The notes: generated by a model not told the origin, from the letters alone. A DNA stretch of 64,000 nucleotides from Butyricicoccus intestinisimiae (GCF_018918345.1 NZ_JAHLQI010000004.1:186001-250000), one strand, 5' to 3'. Counted from the stretch's first letter, positions 23,722 through 32,361 are shown. Program-made: numbers and translations.

Positions 23722-24567
23722 ATGCAGCAAGTCGTTTCATTTCCGGGCTTGGGACTGGAATTTCATCTGTCAAATATTGCATTTCATATTGCATCCAAGC
23801 CGATTTACTGGTATGGTATTCTTATTATGTGCGGTGTGATTCTGGCGGTCGTGTATGCCTCCAGACGATGCAGTGCCTTTGGCATCAAGCAGGACGACAT
23901 GTATGACTGCGTGCTGTTTGCTGTGCCGCTGGGAATTGTGTGTGCCCGCATCTATTATGTCATTTTTGAATGGGAGCAATACAAAAATGATTTGTCAGAG
24001 GTTTTTGCCATTTGGCACGGCGGTCTGGCGATTTACGGCGGTGTTTTGGGCGGCATTGTTGTCGTTGCCGCCGTGTGCCGGTTCAAGAAAATTGAATTGA
24101 TGGACATGCTGGATGTGTTTGCGGCGGCGGTTCCCATTGGTCAGATTTTGGGTCGATGGGGCAATTTCTTTAACTGCGAAGCATATGGCGGTGCGACGAC
24201 GGCGCCGTGGCGCATGGTCATCGGCAAAACACTGGCGGAAGCCGGCGCAACCGGCAATCATCCGACATTTTTTTATGAGTCGGCATGGAACTTGGTAGGA
24301 TTCTTTATTTTGTATGTTGTCTCGAAAAAGCGCAAATATCGCGGCGAGATTACATTGTTATATCTCGGATGGTACGGTCTGGGGCGGTTCTTTATCGAAG
24401 GACTGCGCACAGACAGCCTGTATCTGTGGGGCACCGGCATTCGGGTATCGCAGGTAGTGGCACTGATTTGTGTCATCATCGGTTTGGGCGGATTCTTCCT
24501 CAATCGGAAGATGCCGTTTCTCAAAGACGCAGCACAGAATAGCAAGCACAAGGAGGAAACAGCATGA
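23722..24567 (+). CDS. lgt: Prolipoprotein diacylglyceryl transferase
   Basis: Membrane enzyme that attaches diacylglycerol to the lipobox Cys of prolipoproteins such as the Sbp encoded in this window. 281 aa with about seven membrane segments. The Lgt signature GRWGNFFNCEAYGG near residue 143 and the HPTFFYES motif are present, as is WYGILIMCGV early on. Overlaps folD by 4 nt (ATGA). Confidence 0.96.
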   Translation: MQQVVSFPGLGLEFHLSNIAFHIASKPIYWYGILIMCGVILAVVYASRRCSAFGIKQDDMYDCVLFAVPLGIVCARIYYVIFEWEQYKNDLSEVFAIWHGGLAIYGGVLGGIVVVAAVCRFKKIELMDMLDVFAAAVPIGQILGRWGNFFNCEAYGGATTAPWRMVIGKTLAEAGATGNHPTFFYESAWNLVGFFILYVVSKKRKYRGEITLLYLGWYGLGRFFIEGLRTDSLYLWGTGIRVSQVVALICVIIGLGGFFLNRKMPFLKDAAQNSKHKEETA

Positions 24568-25421
24568 GTGCAGTTCGTATGGATGGCAAGATGGTTTCTG
24601 CAAAGGTACGCGGAAGCATTTTGGAAGAGGTTAACGGCCTGAAGGACAAGGGTGTTCGCCCGGGTCTGGCGGTTATCATTGTCGGTGAGGATCCGGCTTC
24701 GAAGGTCTATGTGCGCAACAAGGAGCGCGCTTGCGAGGAGTGCGGATTCTATTCGGAAAAGTATGCCCTGCCGGAGGAGACCACGCAGGAGGAACTGCTC
24801 GGTCTGATTGATGAGCTCAATCACAATCCGCGCATTGATGGCATTCTGTGTCAGCTGCCGGTGCCGAAGCACATCAATGAGCAGGCAATCATTGACGCCA
24901 TTTCTCCGGAAAAAGACGTCGACGCGTTCCATCCGATCAACGTCGGAAAAATTATGGTCGGCAACTTTGATTTTCTGCCGTGCACGCCGGCGGGCGTGAT
25001 GCAGCTGCTGGAGGAGTATGACATTGACCCGAACGGCAAGAATTGCGTGGTCATTGGCCGCTCGAACATCGTCGGCAAGCCGATGGCAATGCTGCTGCTG
25101 CACAAGAATGGCACCGTAACCATTTGCCATTCCCGCACGAAGAATTTGAAGGAAGTCTGCGCACAGGCTGACATTCTGGTGGCAGCTGTCGGCAAGGCGG
25201 ATTTCGTGACCGCAGATATGGTCAAGGAAGGCGCGGTTGTCATTGACGTTGGCATGAACCGCAAGGACGGCAAGCTGTGCGGCGACGTGGCATTTGACGA
25301 GGTCAACGAGAAGGCATCGTATCTGACGCCGGTTCCGGGCGGCGTAGGCCCGATGACCATCACCATGCTGATGAAGAACACCCTGAAGGCAGCCAAGCTG
25401 CATCACGGCATTGTCGATTGA
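24564..25421 (+). CDS. folD: Bifunctional methylenetetrahydrofolate dehydrogenase/cyclohydrolase FolD
   Basis: Interconverts methylene-, methenyl- and formyl-THF. 285 aa, standard length. Key motifs: VGEDPASKVYVRNKERAC with the catalytic Tyr and Lys, GILCQLPVPKHI, DVDAFHP and the nucleotide-binding VIGRSNIVGKPMA. Ends VPGGVGPMTITMLMKNT as expected. Last gene before the L21 promoter. Confidence 0.97.
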   Translation: MSAVRMDGKMVSAKVRGSILEEVNGLKDKGVRPGLAVIIVGEDPASKVYVRNKERACEECGFYSEKYALPEETTQEELLGLIDELNHNPRIDGILCQLPVPKHINEQAIIDAISPEKDVDAFHPINVGKIMVGNFDFLPCTPAGVMQLLEEYDIDPNGKNCVVIGRSNIVGKPMAMLLLHKNGTVTICHSRTKNLKEVCAQADILVAAVGKADFVTADMVKEGAVVIDVGMNRKDGKLCGDVAFDEVNEKASYLTPVPGGVGPMTITMLMKNTLKAAKLHHGIVD

Positions 25422-25489
25422 TTGTGAAATCTGTGCACAAATCCCGCGCAAACGCCGTGGAATTTTGACGGACAAAAACCAAAATGCTG

Positions 25490-25518
25490 TTGACAGCATA
25501 GGCGGGATATGGTAACAT
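25490..25518 (+). promoter_or_regulatory. Promoter of rplU-prp-rpmA
   Basis: TTGACA (25490-25495), 17 bp, TAACAT (25513-25518). Confidence 0.75.
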
Positions 25519-25523
25519 ACAAG

Positions 25524-25612
25524 AAGCCGCATTGACCGGGTTGGTGAAGTATGTCCGAGACAGGACGTCCCCCGTGAGAGCGTGACTCTATTATAGAAAG
25601 AGAGGTGCTACC
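25524..25612 (+). promoter_or_regulatory. Candidate L21 leader (ribosomal protein autoregulation)
   Basis: The 90-nt leader between promoter and rplU has the position and G/C-rich hairpin character of the Firmicute L21 leader (GTCCGAGACAGGAC hairpin, then GTGAGAGCGTGAC). Assigned mainly by position; a covariance search was not run. Confidence 0.5.
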
Positions 25613-25615
25613 GCA

Positions 25616-25927
25616 ATGTATGCAATTATTGTAACCGGTGGCAAGCAGTACAAGGTATCCGAAGGTGACGTAATCTACGTTGAGAAGCTTGGCGTTGAAG
25701 ACGGCGCTTCCGTTACATTTGACAAGGTTCTGGCAGTTGGCGAAGGCGCTGAGCTGAAGGTTGGTGCTCCGTATGTTGAGGGCGCAACTGTAGCTGGTAC
25801 TGTTGAGAAGAACGGCAAGCAGAAGAAGGTTATCGTCTACAAGATGAAGCCGAAGAAGGGCTACCGTCGTAAGCAGGGCCACAGACAGCCGTACACCAAG
25901 GTAACCATCGGCGCTATCAACGCGTAA
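25616..25927 (+). CDS. rplU: 50S ribosomal protein L21
   Basis: 103 aa. [18 protein letters not shown] at the N-terminus and the basic C-terminal [17 protein letters not shown] are L21 signature sequence. First gene of rplU-prp-rpmA; GAGAGGTG precedes the start. Confidence 0.98.
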   Translation: MYAIIVTGGKQYKVSEGDVIYVEKLGVEDGASVTFDKVLAVGEGAELKVGAPYVEGATVAGTVEKNGKQKKVIVYKMKPKKGYRRKQGHRQPYTKVTIGAINA

Positions 25928-25930
25928 GAG

Positions 25931-26260
25931 ATGACTACCGCCCGTTTTTATTTAACAGGCAGCCGCATTGACGCAGTGGAGGTCTCCGAGCATGCAGGAT
26001 ATGCAGAGGCAGGAGAGGACATTGTCTGTGCGGCGGTATCTGCGAATCTGGATCTCACGAGCTGTCTGCTCGAGGATGTTATGGGTCTAGCGATCCGAAC
26101 GGAAGTCGACGAAGAAAACGCTCGCATCCGCTTAGAGCTTCCAAACAGCTTGGAAGAAGCGGAGGAGACACAGGCGCAGAACGCACTCAATGCCTTGATG
26201 CTGTATTTTATCAATCTCAAGGCACGTTATCAGGATTTTATCGAAGTAATGGAGGTGTAA
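25931..26260 (+). CDS. prp: Ribosomal-processing cysteine protease Prp
   Basis: Cleaves the N-terminal extension of ribosomal protein L27, a step needed for ribosome assembly in Firmicutes. 109 aa. The catalytic His and Cys lie in EHAGYAEAGEDIVCAAVSA (His21 and Cys33 or thereabouts), the diagnostic Prp spacing. It sits between rplU and rpmA, as in Staphylococcus and Clostridium. Confidence 0.95.
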   Translation: MTTARFYLTGSRIDAVEVSEHAGYAEAGEDIVCAAVSANLDLTSCLLEDVMGLAIRTEVDEENARIRLELPNSLEEAEETQAQNALNALMLYFINLKARYQDFIEVMEV

Positions 26261-26263
26261 GTC

Positions 26264-26548
26264 ATGCTTCAGATCAGCTTACAGTTTTTCGCTCATCATA
26301 AGGGCGCAGGTTCCACCAAGAACGGCCGCGATTCCGAGTCCAAGAGACTTGGCGTAAAGCGTGCTGATGGTCAGGTTGTACCGGCAGGCAACATTCTGGT
26401 TCGCCAGCGCGGCACTCACATCCATCCGGGCGTAAACGTTGGCATTGGTTCCGACGACACCCTTTATGCAAAGGTTTCCGGCGTAGTTCGTTTCGAGCGT
26501 CTGGGCCGCGACCGCAAGCAGGTTTCTGTTTACGAAATCGAGCAGTAA
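26264..26548 (+). CDS. rpmA: 50S ribosomal protein L27 with Prp-cleaved leader
   Basis: 94 aa. It starts with the extension [14 protein letters not shown]; in Firmicutes Prp cuts after the FF to expose the mature N-terminus AHHKGAGS, which reaches the peptidyl-transferase centre. The rest ([25 protein letters not shown]) is classic L27. Confidence 0.97.
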   Translation: MLQISLQFFAHHKGAGSTKNGRDSESKRLGVKRADGQVVPAGNILVRQRGTHIHPGVNVGIGSDDTLYAKVSGVVRFERLGRDRKQVSVYEIEQ

Positions 26549-26563
26549 GATATTTGATTGCAA

Positions 26564-26598
26564 AAGGCACCTCGGGCAGTCCGTCTGAGGTGCTTTTT
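26564..26598 (+). terminator. Terminator after rpmA
   Basis: AAGGCACCTC (26564-26573) pairs with GAGGTGCTTT (26586-26595) and is followed by T residues. Confidence 0.75.
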
Positions 26599-26627
26599 CT
26601 ATAACGGACAGGGAAAGGAGTATCCAC

Positions 26628-27914
26628 ATGCCACAGTTTATTGATACAGCCAAAATCTGGATCCAGTCCGGCAAGGGCGGAGACGGCAAGGTTTCATTTC
26701 ACCGTGAGAAGTATGTTGCATCCGGCGGCCCGGACGGCGGCGACGGCGGTCGCGGTGGCTCCGTCATTTTTCAGGTAGATGACAACTTGTCTACTCTGAT
26801 GGATTTTCGATACAAGAGAAAGTATAAGGCAGAGCCGGGCGAGCAGGGCGGCAGCAAGCGCTGCACCGGCAAGGATGGCAAAAATCTGGTCATTCGTGTG
26901 CCGCGCGGCACGATTCTGCGCGATGCGCAGAGCGGACAGGTCATCAAGGATTTGTCAGATTCCGAGCCGTTTGTCGCAGCAAAGGGCGGCCGCGGCGGCT
27001 GGGGCAATGTGCACTTTGCGACCCCGACCCGTCAGACCCCGCGGTTTGCGAAGCCGGGAATGCCGGGGCAGGAGCTGGAGATTCGTCTGGAGCTGAAGCT
27101 GCTGGCGGATGTCGGTCTCGTCGGTTTCCCGAACGTCGGCAAGTCCACGCTGTTGTCCATGGCGTCCGCTGCCCGTCCGAAGATTGCAAACTACCACTTT
27201 ACCACGCTGGTTCCGAATCTGGGCGTGGTGCGCATTGGTGACGGCGAGTCGTTCGTCATGGCGGACATTCCGGGCATTATTGAAGGCGCGTCGGAAGGCG
27301 CCGGTCTGGGTCATGACTTCCTGCGGCACATCGACCGCTGCCGTCTGCTGCTGCACGTTGTCGATGCAGCGGGCAGCGAGGGCCGCGACCCGATTGACGA
27401 CTTGAACAAAATCAACGATGAGCTGGCGCAGTATTCGATGGATCTCGAAAAGCGCCCGCAGATTGTTGTTGCAAATAAGATTGATTTGTTCTACGACGAC
27501 GATCACTCCAAGCTGGACGAAATCCGCCAGTGGGCAGAGGATCACGGATTTGCGTATGCGGAGATGTCCGCAGCGACCAATCAGGGCGTGCGCGAGCTGA
27601 TGAACATGACATGGCACGCGCTCGAAGAGCTGCCGCCGGTACTCGTCTACGAGCCGGAATTCGTGCCGGAGCCGGTGGACAAGCCGGTTACGGAGGAGTC
27701 CATCACGTACCGCCGCATGAACGAGTACTATATCGTAGAGGGCGAGTGGATTGACCGTCTGTTCGCGTCCATCAACTTTGATGACTACGAGTCCCGCCAG
27801 TATCTCGACCGCCGCCTGCGCGGTGCGGGCGTCTTTGACAAGCTGGAAGAAATGGGCATCAAGGACGGCGATCCGGTTGTCATCGGCGAGATGGAATTCG
27901 AGTACGAGAGATAA
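26628..27914 (+). CDS. obgE: Obg GTPase (ribosome assembly/stress)
   Basis: 428 aa. Glycine-rich Obg N-terminal domain (GGPDGGDGGRGGSVIF), then the GTPase domain with the P-loop GFPNVGKST and DIPGIIEGASEGAGLG, NKIDL, and a C-terminal OCT domain (YRRMNEYYIVEGEWID). Associates with 50S subunits and ppGpp signalling. Separated from rpmA by a terminator, so probably with its own promoter. Confidence 0.96.
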   Translation: MPQFIDTAKIWIQSGKGGDGKVSFHREKYVASGGPDGGDGGRGGSVIFQVDDNLSTLMDFRYKRKYKAEPGEQGGSKRCTGKDGKNLVIRVPRGTILRDAQSGQVIKDLSDSEPFVAAKGGRGGWGNVHFATPTRQTPRFAKPGMPGQELEIRLELKLLADVGLVGFPNVGKSTLLSMASAARPKIANYHFTTLVPNLGVVRIGDGESFVMADIPGIIEGASEGAGLGHDFLRHIDRCRLLLHVVDAAGSEGRDPIDDLNKINDELAQYSMDLEKRPQIVVANKIDLFYDDDHSKLDEIRQWAEDHGFAYAEMSAATNQGVRELMNMTWHALEELPPVLVYEPEFVPEPVDKPVTEESITYRRMNEYYIVEGEWIDRLFASINFDDYESRQYLDRRLRGAGVFDKLEEMGIKDGDPVVIGEMEFEYER

Positions 27915-27948
27915 TCCCGCGCTCTGATTGCTCACAAAGCATAAAAAT

Positions 27949-27985
27949 AAGGCATCTAGGTAGAAATACTTAGATGCCTTTGCTT
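27949..27985. terminator. Bidirectional terminator between obgE and XRE gene
   Basis: AAGGCATCTAGG (27949-27960) and CTTAGATGCCTT (27969-27980) form a stem with T runs on the plus strand and weaker ones on the minus. Confidence 0.7.
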
Positions 27986-28342
27986 TTACTGCTCGTTATT
28001 TTGTTTGTGAAATTTTGAAAGTAATTTTCCTTGTTCCAGCCAGAGCAATTGATCGGCTGGTGCGAGAGAATGCAGGATATGAATGGCTTGCCGTTCCAGA
28101 TTGGACGGATTTTTAATAGGAGCATTTGCCTGCATGTGAATGTCATTTGTCCAGCCTGCGAGATAGTCTAAGGATACTTGGTAAAATTCTGCTAATTGGA
28201 TCATAAATTCAAAAGGAGGTTCCCGTTTTCCCTGCTCATAATTTGTATACGTTGTTTTATGAATTCCCAATTGCTCTACCAATTGTGTCTGTGTCAAATC
28301 ATGGTCTTCACGTAAATCACGTAGACGCGAATAGTAACGCAT
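27986..28342 (-). CDS. XRE-family transcriptional regulator
   Basis: 118 aa. N-terminal helix-turn-helix of the Cro/C1 type: LRDLREDHDLTQTQLVEQLG and IHKTTYTNYEQGKREPP (residues 6-43). The rest is a short helical tail without a recognisable ligand domain. It is divergent from a 71-aa ORF, and two palindromes lie between them, suggesting autorepression. The region is noticeably A/T-richer than its neighbours, hinting at acquisition. Confidence 0.88.
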   Translation of the reverse strand: MRYYSRLRDLREDHDLTQTQLVEQLGIHKTTYTNYEQGKREPPFEFMIQLAEFYQVSLDYLAGWTNDIHMQANAPIKNPSNLERQAIHILHSLAPADQLLWLEQGKLLSKFHKQNNEQ

Positions 28343-28389
28343 GGATACACTCCTTTTTTAGATAGGATTTGTATCAATCATACTGTAAT

Positions 28390-28459
28390 ACATCATATGA
28401 TGTTGTAAAAATACTATAAACGTGGTATTATAATTATATAAATACAATATATGTTGTAT
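28390..28459. promoter_or_regulatory. Paired palindromes and -10 box in the XRE divergent region
   Basis: ACATCATATGATGT (28390-28403) is a perfect 14-bp palindrome flanked by TTGTA. ATACAA-N6-TTGTAT spans 28442-28459. TATAAT at 28429-28434 lies between them. Likely XRE operators controlling the rightward promoter. Confidence 0.5.
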
Positions 28460-28492
28460 AAATCTGAGAATAGCTGCGTTTATGGTGAGCAC

Positions 28493-28708
28493 ATGAAACA
28501 TACAACAAGAATTTTCGCAACAATGATAAAAGAGATTTGCAGAGAAGAAGGTGTCTGTATAGAATCTTTTTTAGATAATAGAATTTTTAAGCTACGAAAA
28601 GATTCTATGTATCAGTATATTTTCGATTATCAATTTGGTTTAAATCCAGAGAGAAGCCATTTTAAAAATGCTTCTATCATAGCAAAAACCATCCGAACAG
28701 GGGAATAG
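28493..28708 (+). CDS. Short hypothetical protein, possible remnant of an ATP-grasp N-terminus
   Basis: 71 aa from ATG 28493 (GGTGAG upstream); a longer 85-aa version starts at 28451, inside the palindrome. The sequence ICREEGVCIESFLDNRIFKL and YIFDYQFGLN resembles, from memory, the opening of clostridial ATP-grasp proteins of 300-400 aa, after which it ends abruptly in a terminator hairpin. So either a truncated relic or an unknown small protein paired with the XRE repressor. Function not assigned. Confidence 0.4.
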   Translation: MKHTTRIFATMIKEICREEGVCIESFLDNRIFKLRKDSMYQYIFDYQFGLNPERSHFKNASIIAKTIRTGE

Positions 28709-28729
28709 ATTCCTGCCGGATGGTTTTCT
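28685..28729 (+). terminator. Terminator overlapping the end of the 71-aa ORF
   Basis: AACCATCCG (28687-28695) pairs with CGGATGGTT (28717-28725), followed by TTTCTG; an inner GGAAT/ATTCC stem sits in the loop. Confidence 0.7.
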
Positions 28730-28743
28730 GTTTCGTATAAAAT

Positions 28744-29226
28744 TTATGATTCCACCGGTGCACCAACGTTTGCGAGCTGCTTGCGGAAGATGGTGCGGAA
28801 CACCAGACGGACGAACGGGCCGCAGTAGCAGAACTGCCACAGGAATGCAGCCGGAAGATTCATTCCCCACGTCTGGATGAAGGTTGCGAAGGACGGATTA
28901 TCCTTAAACAAAATCGTTGCAATCAGGCTCATAATCGGGCACATCATTGCGCAGATGCAGAAGGAAATCGCATAGGTGATGAACTGCGGGCGGTCTGTCG
29001 GGCGCATGACCTTGAACGCGAGCATCGGTGCAATCTTGCCGATGATGAAGAACTCCAGAATGAAAGCGATCGGCCACATAATCGGCATCTCGTGCAGAGC
29101 GGCAACGAAGGTTGCATTGGTAACGCCGCCCATGTTGAGTGCAACGTTATAGCAGATCATGCCGTATACCATACATCCTGCCATGATAATTGTGAAAATA
29201 GCGTCCTGAAATTTGTTTTGAGGCAT
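28744..29226 (-). CDS. DUF2798 membrane protein
   Basis: 160-aa protein with about four membrane segments forming two similar halves (MAGCMVYGMICYN near residue 14 and FCICAMMCPIMSLIATILF in the second half), the DUF2798 pattern. Function unknown in the family. ATG 29226 is chosen over the longer 29283 start because GGAGAA is well spaced and the repeat begins there. A hairpin-T6 element lies between its promoter and its start. Confidence 0.8.
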   Translation of the reverse strand: MPQNKFQDAIFTIIMAGCMVYGMICYNVALNMGGVTNATFVAALHEMPIMWPIAFILEFFIIGKIAPMLAFKVMRPTDRPQFITYAISFCICAMMCPIMSLIATILFKDNPSFATFIQTWGMNLPAAFLWQFCYCGPFVRLVFRTIFRKQLANVGAPVES

Positions 29227-29267
29227 TTTTGAATTTCTCCAATCTTTTCGTATTTGATGTTTTTCGC

Positions 29268-29310
29268 AATAAAAAAGAGCCAAACGGGAAACTTTCGTCT
29301 CGTTTAGCTC
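29268..29310 (-). terminator. Terminator-like hairpin in the DUF2798 leader
   Basis: On the minus strand GAGCTAAACG (29310-29301) pairs with CGTTTGGCTC (29286-29277) and is followed by six T. It is downstream of the -10 TATAAT at 29341-29336 and upstream of the gene. Confidence 0.65.
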
Positions 29311-29335
29311 ACTGCGACTACCATTAATTGAGCTT

Positions 29336-29341
29336 ATTATA
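29336..29341 (-). promoter_or_regulatory. -10 element ahead of the DUF2798 gene
   Basis: Minus-strand TGC-TATAAT, an extended -10; the -35 region is weak. Confidence 0.5.
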
Positions 29342-29382
29342 GCACAAGTTGATACGCATGATAAGTGATTTTTTGAAATTTT

Positions 29383-29425
29383 TTAAATTTCGTCAGGATG
29401 TATAACGCAGACGCCGCCTGACGAA
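29383..29425 (-). terminator. Weak terminator after tmcAL
   Basis: TTCGTCAGG (29425-29417 on the minus strand) pairs with CCTGACGAA (29397-29389), followed by an A/T-rich tail rather than pure T. Confidence 0.45.
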
Positions 29426-29439
29426 GATATTTGCAGCAG

Positions 29440-30618
29440 TTATGCCTGCTTTTCAATGTATGGCGTCTGCTTCCAGTCTTGCCCGGCGGGAGAGGGGAAA
29501 TAATACAAATCGTCGGCGCGGACGGTAAAATTCCAGAGCCTTTGCGCAGAATCAGACAGCTTTCGCGCCTGTGTCGGCTTTACAATAACAGGGAGCGGAC
29601 AAGTTTTTTTCATCGCTTTTAAAATCTGCTGTCCGCGGGCGTTCATGCCGAGAACCGTGATGTATTCCAGTGACAGGGCGGCAATGTCCTGCGTCAAGCC
29701 GAGATAGGCGCACAGCGTCAGGCGGCGCACACGGCTGAGCGGATGACGGCGTGAACGCGTGCGCTCCCAAAGCTCCTCCAAGCTCTGGGCGGTCTGACAG
29801 GCGGCATAAAACCGGTGCTCCAATCCCTCTGACACGCCGGGCAGTGTGGCAATGTACTTCGGTGTCAAGCGGCGCAGATAAGGGAGAACCGCAGGTGCAA
29901 GCGCCTGCCAGCTGTGGCGGCGCATGGGCAAGGCTTGCTCTCGGTATGCCACCGGAAGCAATTGCGCGGCGCTCTCGATGTTTTCACTGTGGAACTGTGA
30001 ACGGATATAGCTCGCAGAGGGAATATTATCTATCGGCGTGCCATCGTGCTCGGCGCCGATGCGCCGAACGGCAATCGGCTGCACATGCGGGCAGTATTTG
30101 CGAATGGCGCGGCAGTATTGCACGGCGAGCAAATCATTGGGGGAGGCGAGAAGCGGAGCCAAATCCGGACACAGCGCCTGTGCCGCCTGCTGTGCCGCTT
30201 GGGCGTAGCTGACGCCGCTGGTGAGATTGCTTCGCAGTGCGTCATCAAAAATTGGATTGTCCATCCACTGCGCCAGCTGCATCAGCGTCTGTTCGGTTCC
30301 GCTCTCGCAGCCGAATGACAGATGTGTCACACAGCCCAAAGCCGCCGCAAGGCGCACGCCGCCCTCTGCAAATCCTTCCGCCGAAGAAAGCGCGGCAGAG
30401 ATGGGAAGCTCTAATACCAAATCCGGCCCGCCTGCGCGAATGGCGCACGCGGCGCGGAAATATTTGTCCCACAGCGCCGGTTCGCCGCGCTGGACAAAGC
30501 AGCCGCTCATGATGGAAATCATGTAGCAATCCGGCATACGGCGCAAAATTTCTCGGATTTGGAACAGATGTCCGGCGTGAAATGGGTTATACTCTGAGAT
30601 AACAGCACAAACTTTCAT
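29440..30618 (-). CDS. tmcAL: tRNA(Met) cytidine acetate ligase TmcAL
   Basis: 392 aa; makes N4-acetylcytidine at the wobble base of elongator tRNA-Met from acetate and ATP. The nucleotidyltransferase HxGH motif is in EYNPFHAGH at the N-terminus; SGCFVQRGEPAL and SPNDLLAVQYC are typical of the YlbM family. Start ATG 30618 (GGAGGTTTTT upstream) replaces a longer hydrophobic extension. It is divergent from ackA, an interesting pairing since both use acetate. Confidence 0.92.
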   Translation of the reverse strand: MKVCAVISEYNPFHAGHLFQIREILRRMPDCYMISIMSGCFVQRGEPALWDKYFRAACAIRAGGPDLVLELPISAALSSAEGFAEGGVRLAAALGCVTHLSFGCESGTEQTLMQLAQWMDNPIFDDALRSNLTSGVSYAQAAQQAAQALCPDLAPLLASPNDLLAVQYCRAIRKYCPHVQPIAVRRIGAEHDGTPIDNIPSASYIRSQFHSENIESAAQLLPVAYREQALPMRRHSWQALAPAVLPYLRRLTPKYIATLPGVSEGLEHRFYAACQTAQSLEELWERTRSRRHPLSRVRRLTLCAYLGLTQDIAALSLEYITVLGMNARGQQILKAMKKTCPLPVIVKPTQARKLSDSAQRLWNFTVRADDLYYFPSPAGQDWKQTPYIEKQA

Positions 30619-30628
30619 AAAAACCTCC

Positions 30629-30676
30629 AAATTTCTTGAGAAAACAGTTGAGAAATTTGATAAAGCGGTGTAAAAT
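30629..30676 (+). promoter_or_regulatory. ackA promoter with overlapping inverted repeat
   Basis: TTGAGA (30648-30653), 17 bp, TAAAAT (30671-30676). AAATTTCT (30629-30636) and AGAAATTT (30651-30658) form an inverted repeat covering the -35, a possible operator shared with tmcAL. Confidence 0.6.
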
Positions 30677-30751
30677 AGAATTAAGTATATTGTACTATTT
30701 TGGCGATATTCTTGCAAGAAATAATCATTGGATAAAGGAGACCAAAGAGAA

Positions 30752-31957
30752 ATGAATGTTTTGGTAATCAATGCGGGCAGCTCTTCCCTGAAGTATCAGC
30801 TCTTCAACATGGACAACAAGGCTGTTCTGGCTAAGGGCCTGTGCGAGAGAATTGGTATTGATGGTCGTCTGACCCACACCAACCCGAACAAGGAAGAAAA
30901 GTACAAGGCAGACGTTCCGATGAAGGATCATGCCGATGCAATCCGCGCTGTCATCAACATCCTGATTGACAAGGAGTGGGGCGTTATCGAGTCCATGTCC
31001 GAAATTGATGCTGTTGGTCATCGTGTCGTACACGGCGGCGAGTACTTTGCTGATTCCGTCCTCATCAATGATGAAGTTATCAAGGCAATCGAGGCTTGCG
31101 TTCCGCTGGCTCCGCTGCACAACACGGCAAACCTGATCGGTATCAGCGCGTGCAAGGACGTTATGGGCGAGAATATCCCGCAGGTAGCTGTATTTGATAC
31201 CGCTTTCCATCAGACCATGCCGCCGGAGCATTACATGTACGCTCTGCCGTATGAGTACTACGAGAAGTACAAGATTCGTCGCTACGGCTTCCACGGCACT
31301 TCCCATAAGTACGTTTCTCAGCAGGCTTCTGAGATGCTGGGCATTCCGATCGAAAACCTGCGTCTGGTTACCTGTCATCTGGGCAACGGCTCCTCTATTG
31401 CTGCAATCAAGGGCGGCAAGTCGATGGATACTTCCATGGGCTTCACCCCGCTGGCTGGTCTGCCGATGGGCACTCGTGCAGGCAACATCGACCCGGCTAT
31501 CATCTCCTTCCTGTGCGACCATGAGCACAAGGAAGCAGATGAAATCATTGATATCCTGAACAAGAAGTCCGGTATGCTGGGTATCTCCGGCGTGTCCTCC
31601 GACTTCCGCGATCTGGATACCGCGATTGAAGAAGGCAACCCGCGTGCAAAGCTGGCAAAGGACATGTTCAACCTGTCCGTAAAGAAGATCATCGGCTCCT
31701 ACATCGCTGAGATGGGCGGCGTTGATGCCATCGTATTTACCGCTGGCGTAGGTGAGAACGATCGTTCCGTTCGTTGGGACGTTTGCGAGCACATGGAATA
31801 TCTGGGCATCAAGATTGATCCGGAGAAGAACAAGTTCCGCGGCCGTCAGATGGATATTTCCATTGACTACGCACGTGTTCGTGTTCTGGTTATCCCGACC
31901 AACGAGGAGCTGGTTATTGCAGAGGATACCGAGCGTCTGGTAAACGAGGCTAAGTAA
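30752..31957 (+). CDS. ackA: Acetate kinase
   Basis: Converts acetyl phosphate and ADP to acetate and ATP, the last step of fermentative acetate formation. 401 aa. [16 protein letters not shown] at the N-terminus, [24 protein letters not shown] with the catalytic His, and [11 protein letters not shown] are all AckA signatures. pta is not adjacent. Codon use is strongly biased (many GCT, CTG, GGC), typical of a highly expressed gene. Followed by a strong terminator. Confidence 0.97.
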   Translation: MNVLVINAGSSSLKYQLFNMDNKAVLAKGLCERIGIDGRLTHTNPNKEEKYKADVPMKDHADAIRAVINILIDKEWGVIESMSEIDAVGHRVVHGGEYFADSVLINDEVIKAIEACVPLAPLHNTANLIGISACKDVMGENIPQVAVFDTAFHQTMPPEHYMYALPYEYYEKYKIRRYGFHGTSHKYVSQQASEMLGIPIENLRLVTCHLGNGSSIAAIKGGKSMDTSMGFTPLAGLPMGTRAGNIDPAIISFLCDHEHKEADEIIDILNKKSGMLGISGVSSDFRDLDTAIEEGNPRAKLAKDMFNLSVKKIIGSYIAEMGGVDAIVFTAGVGENDRSVRWDVCEHMEYLGIKIDPEKNKFRGRQMDISIDYARVRVLVIPTNEELVIAEDTERLVNEAK

Positions 31958-31981
31958 TTCCATATAGGAATCCACAAATGA

Positions 31982-32012
31982 GGGGCAGGAAAAGTTTCCT
32001 GCCCCTTTTTTT
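31982..32012 (+). terminator. Terminator of ackA
   Basis: GGGGCAGGAAA (31982-31992), 2-nt loop, TTTCCTGCCCC (31995-32005), then TTTTTTT. Confidence 0.92.
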
Positions 32013-32025
32013 GTGCCCCGCGAAT

Positions 32026-32229
32026 TTATGAATTGGATGTGCCGCTGCGCAGCTTTGCGTAAAATGTGAGCGCCCACAAGCCTGCAAGCCCAACCAGCGC
32101 ATAAATCACGCGGCTGACAAACGAACCTTGTCCGCCGAATAACACGCCGACAACATCCAGCCCGAAAAAACCGATGCATCCCCAGTTGATGGCGCCGATG
32201 ATGACGAGTGTCAGGATAAATTTATCCAT
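32026..32229 (-). CDS. DUF378 family small membrane protein
   Basis: 67 aa with two membrane segments: FILTLVIIGAINWGCIGFFG and SRVIYALVGLAGLWALTFYA. The INWG motif is typical of DUF378 (YuzA-like), whose function is unknown. A good Shine-Dalgarno (AAGGAGG) precedes ATG 32229 on the minus strand. Single gene between ackA and the PHP phosphatase. Confidence 0.85.
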   Translation of the reverse strand: MDKFILTLVIIGAINWGCIGFFGLDVVGVLFGGQGSFVSRVIYALVGLAGLWALTFYAKLRSGTSNS

Positions 32230-32298
32230 ATATAGAAACCTCCTTTTCCATGCTGTTTGCAGTTTCTCCAATTTTCCCTGCAGCTATACATGCTATGC

Positions 32299-32327
32299 TT
32301 GTGTTTCGGGACATCTGGCAGTATAAT
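32299..32327 (+). promoter_or_regulatory. Promoter of PHP-ispE-spoIIR genes
   Basis: TTGTGT (32299-32304), 17 bp, TATAAT (32322-32327). Confidence 0.6.
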
Positions 32328-32361
32328 AACTATATTGTTTGAAGAAATGAGGGACGACAGA

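Noticed and set aside
24273-25532. 419-aa minus-strand ORF across lgt/folD
   Set aside because: Shadow of two well-identified genes in other frames.
25519-25612. T-box riboswitch before rplU
   Set aside because: No GGTGGTACCGCG-type element or tRNA-specifier stem; position fits the L21 leader.
30725-32179. 484-aa minus-strand ORF opposite ackA
   Set aside because: Antisense to acetate kinase; arises from the biased codon use of that gene.
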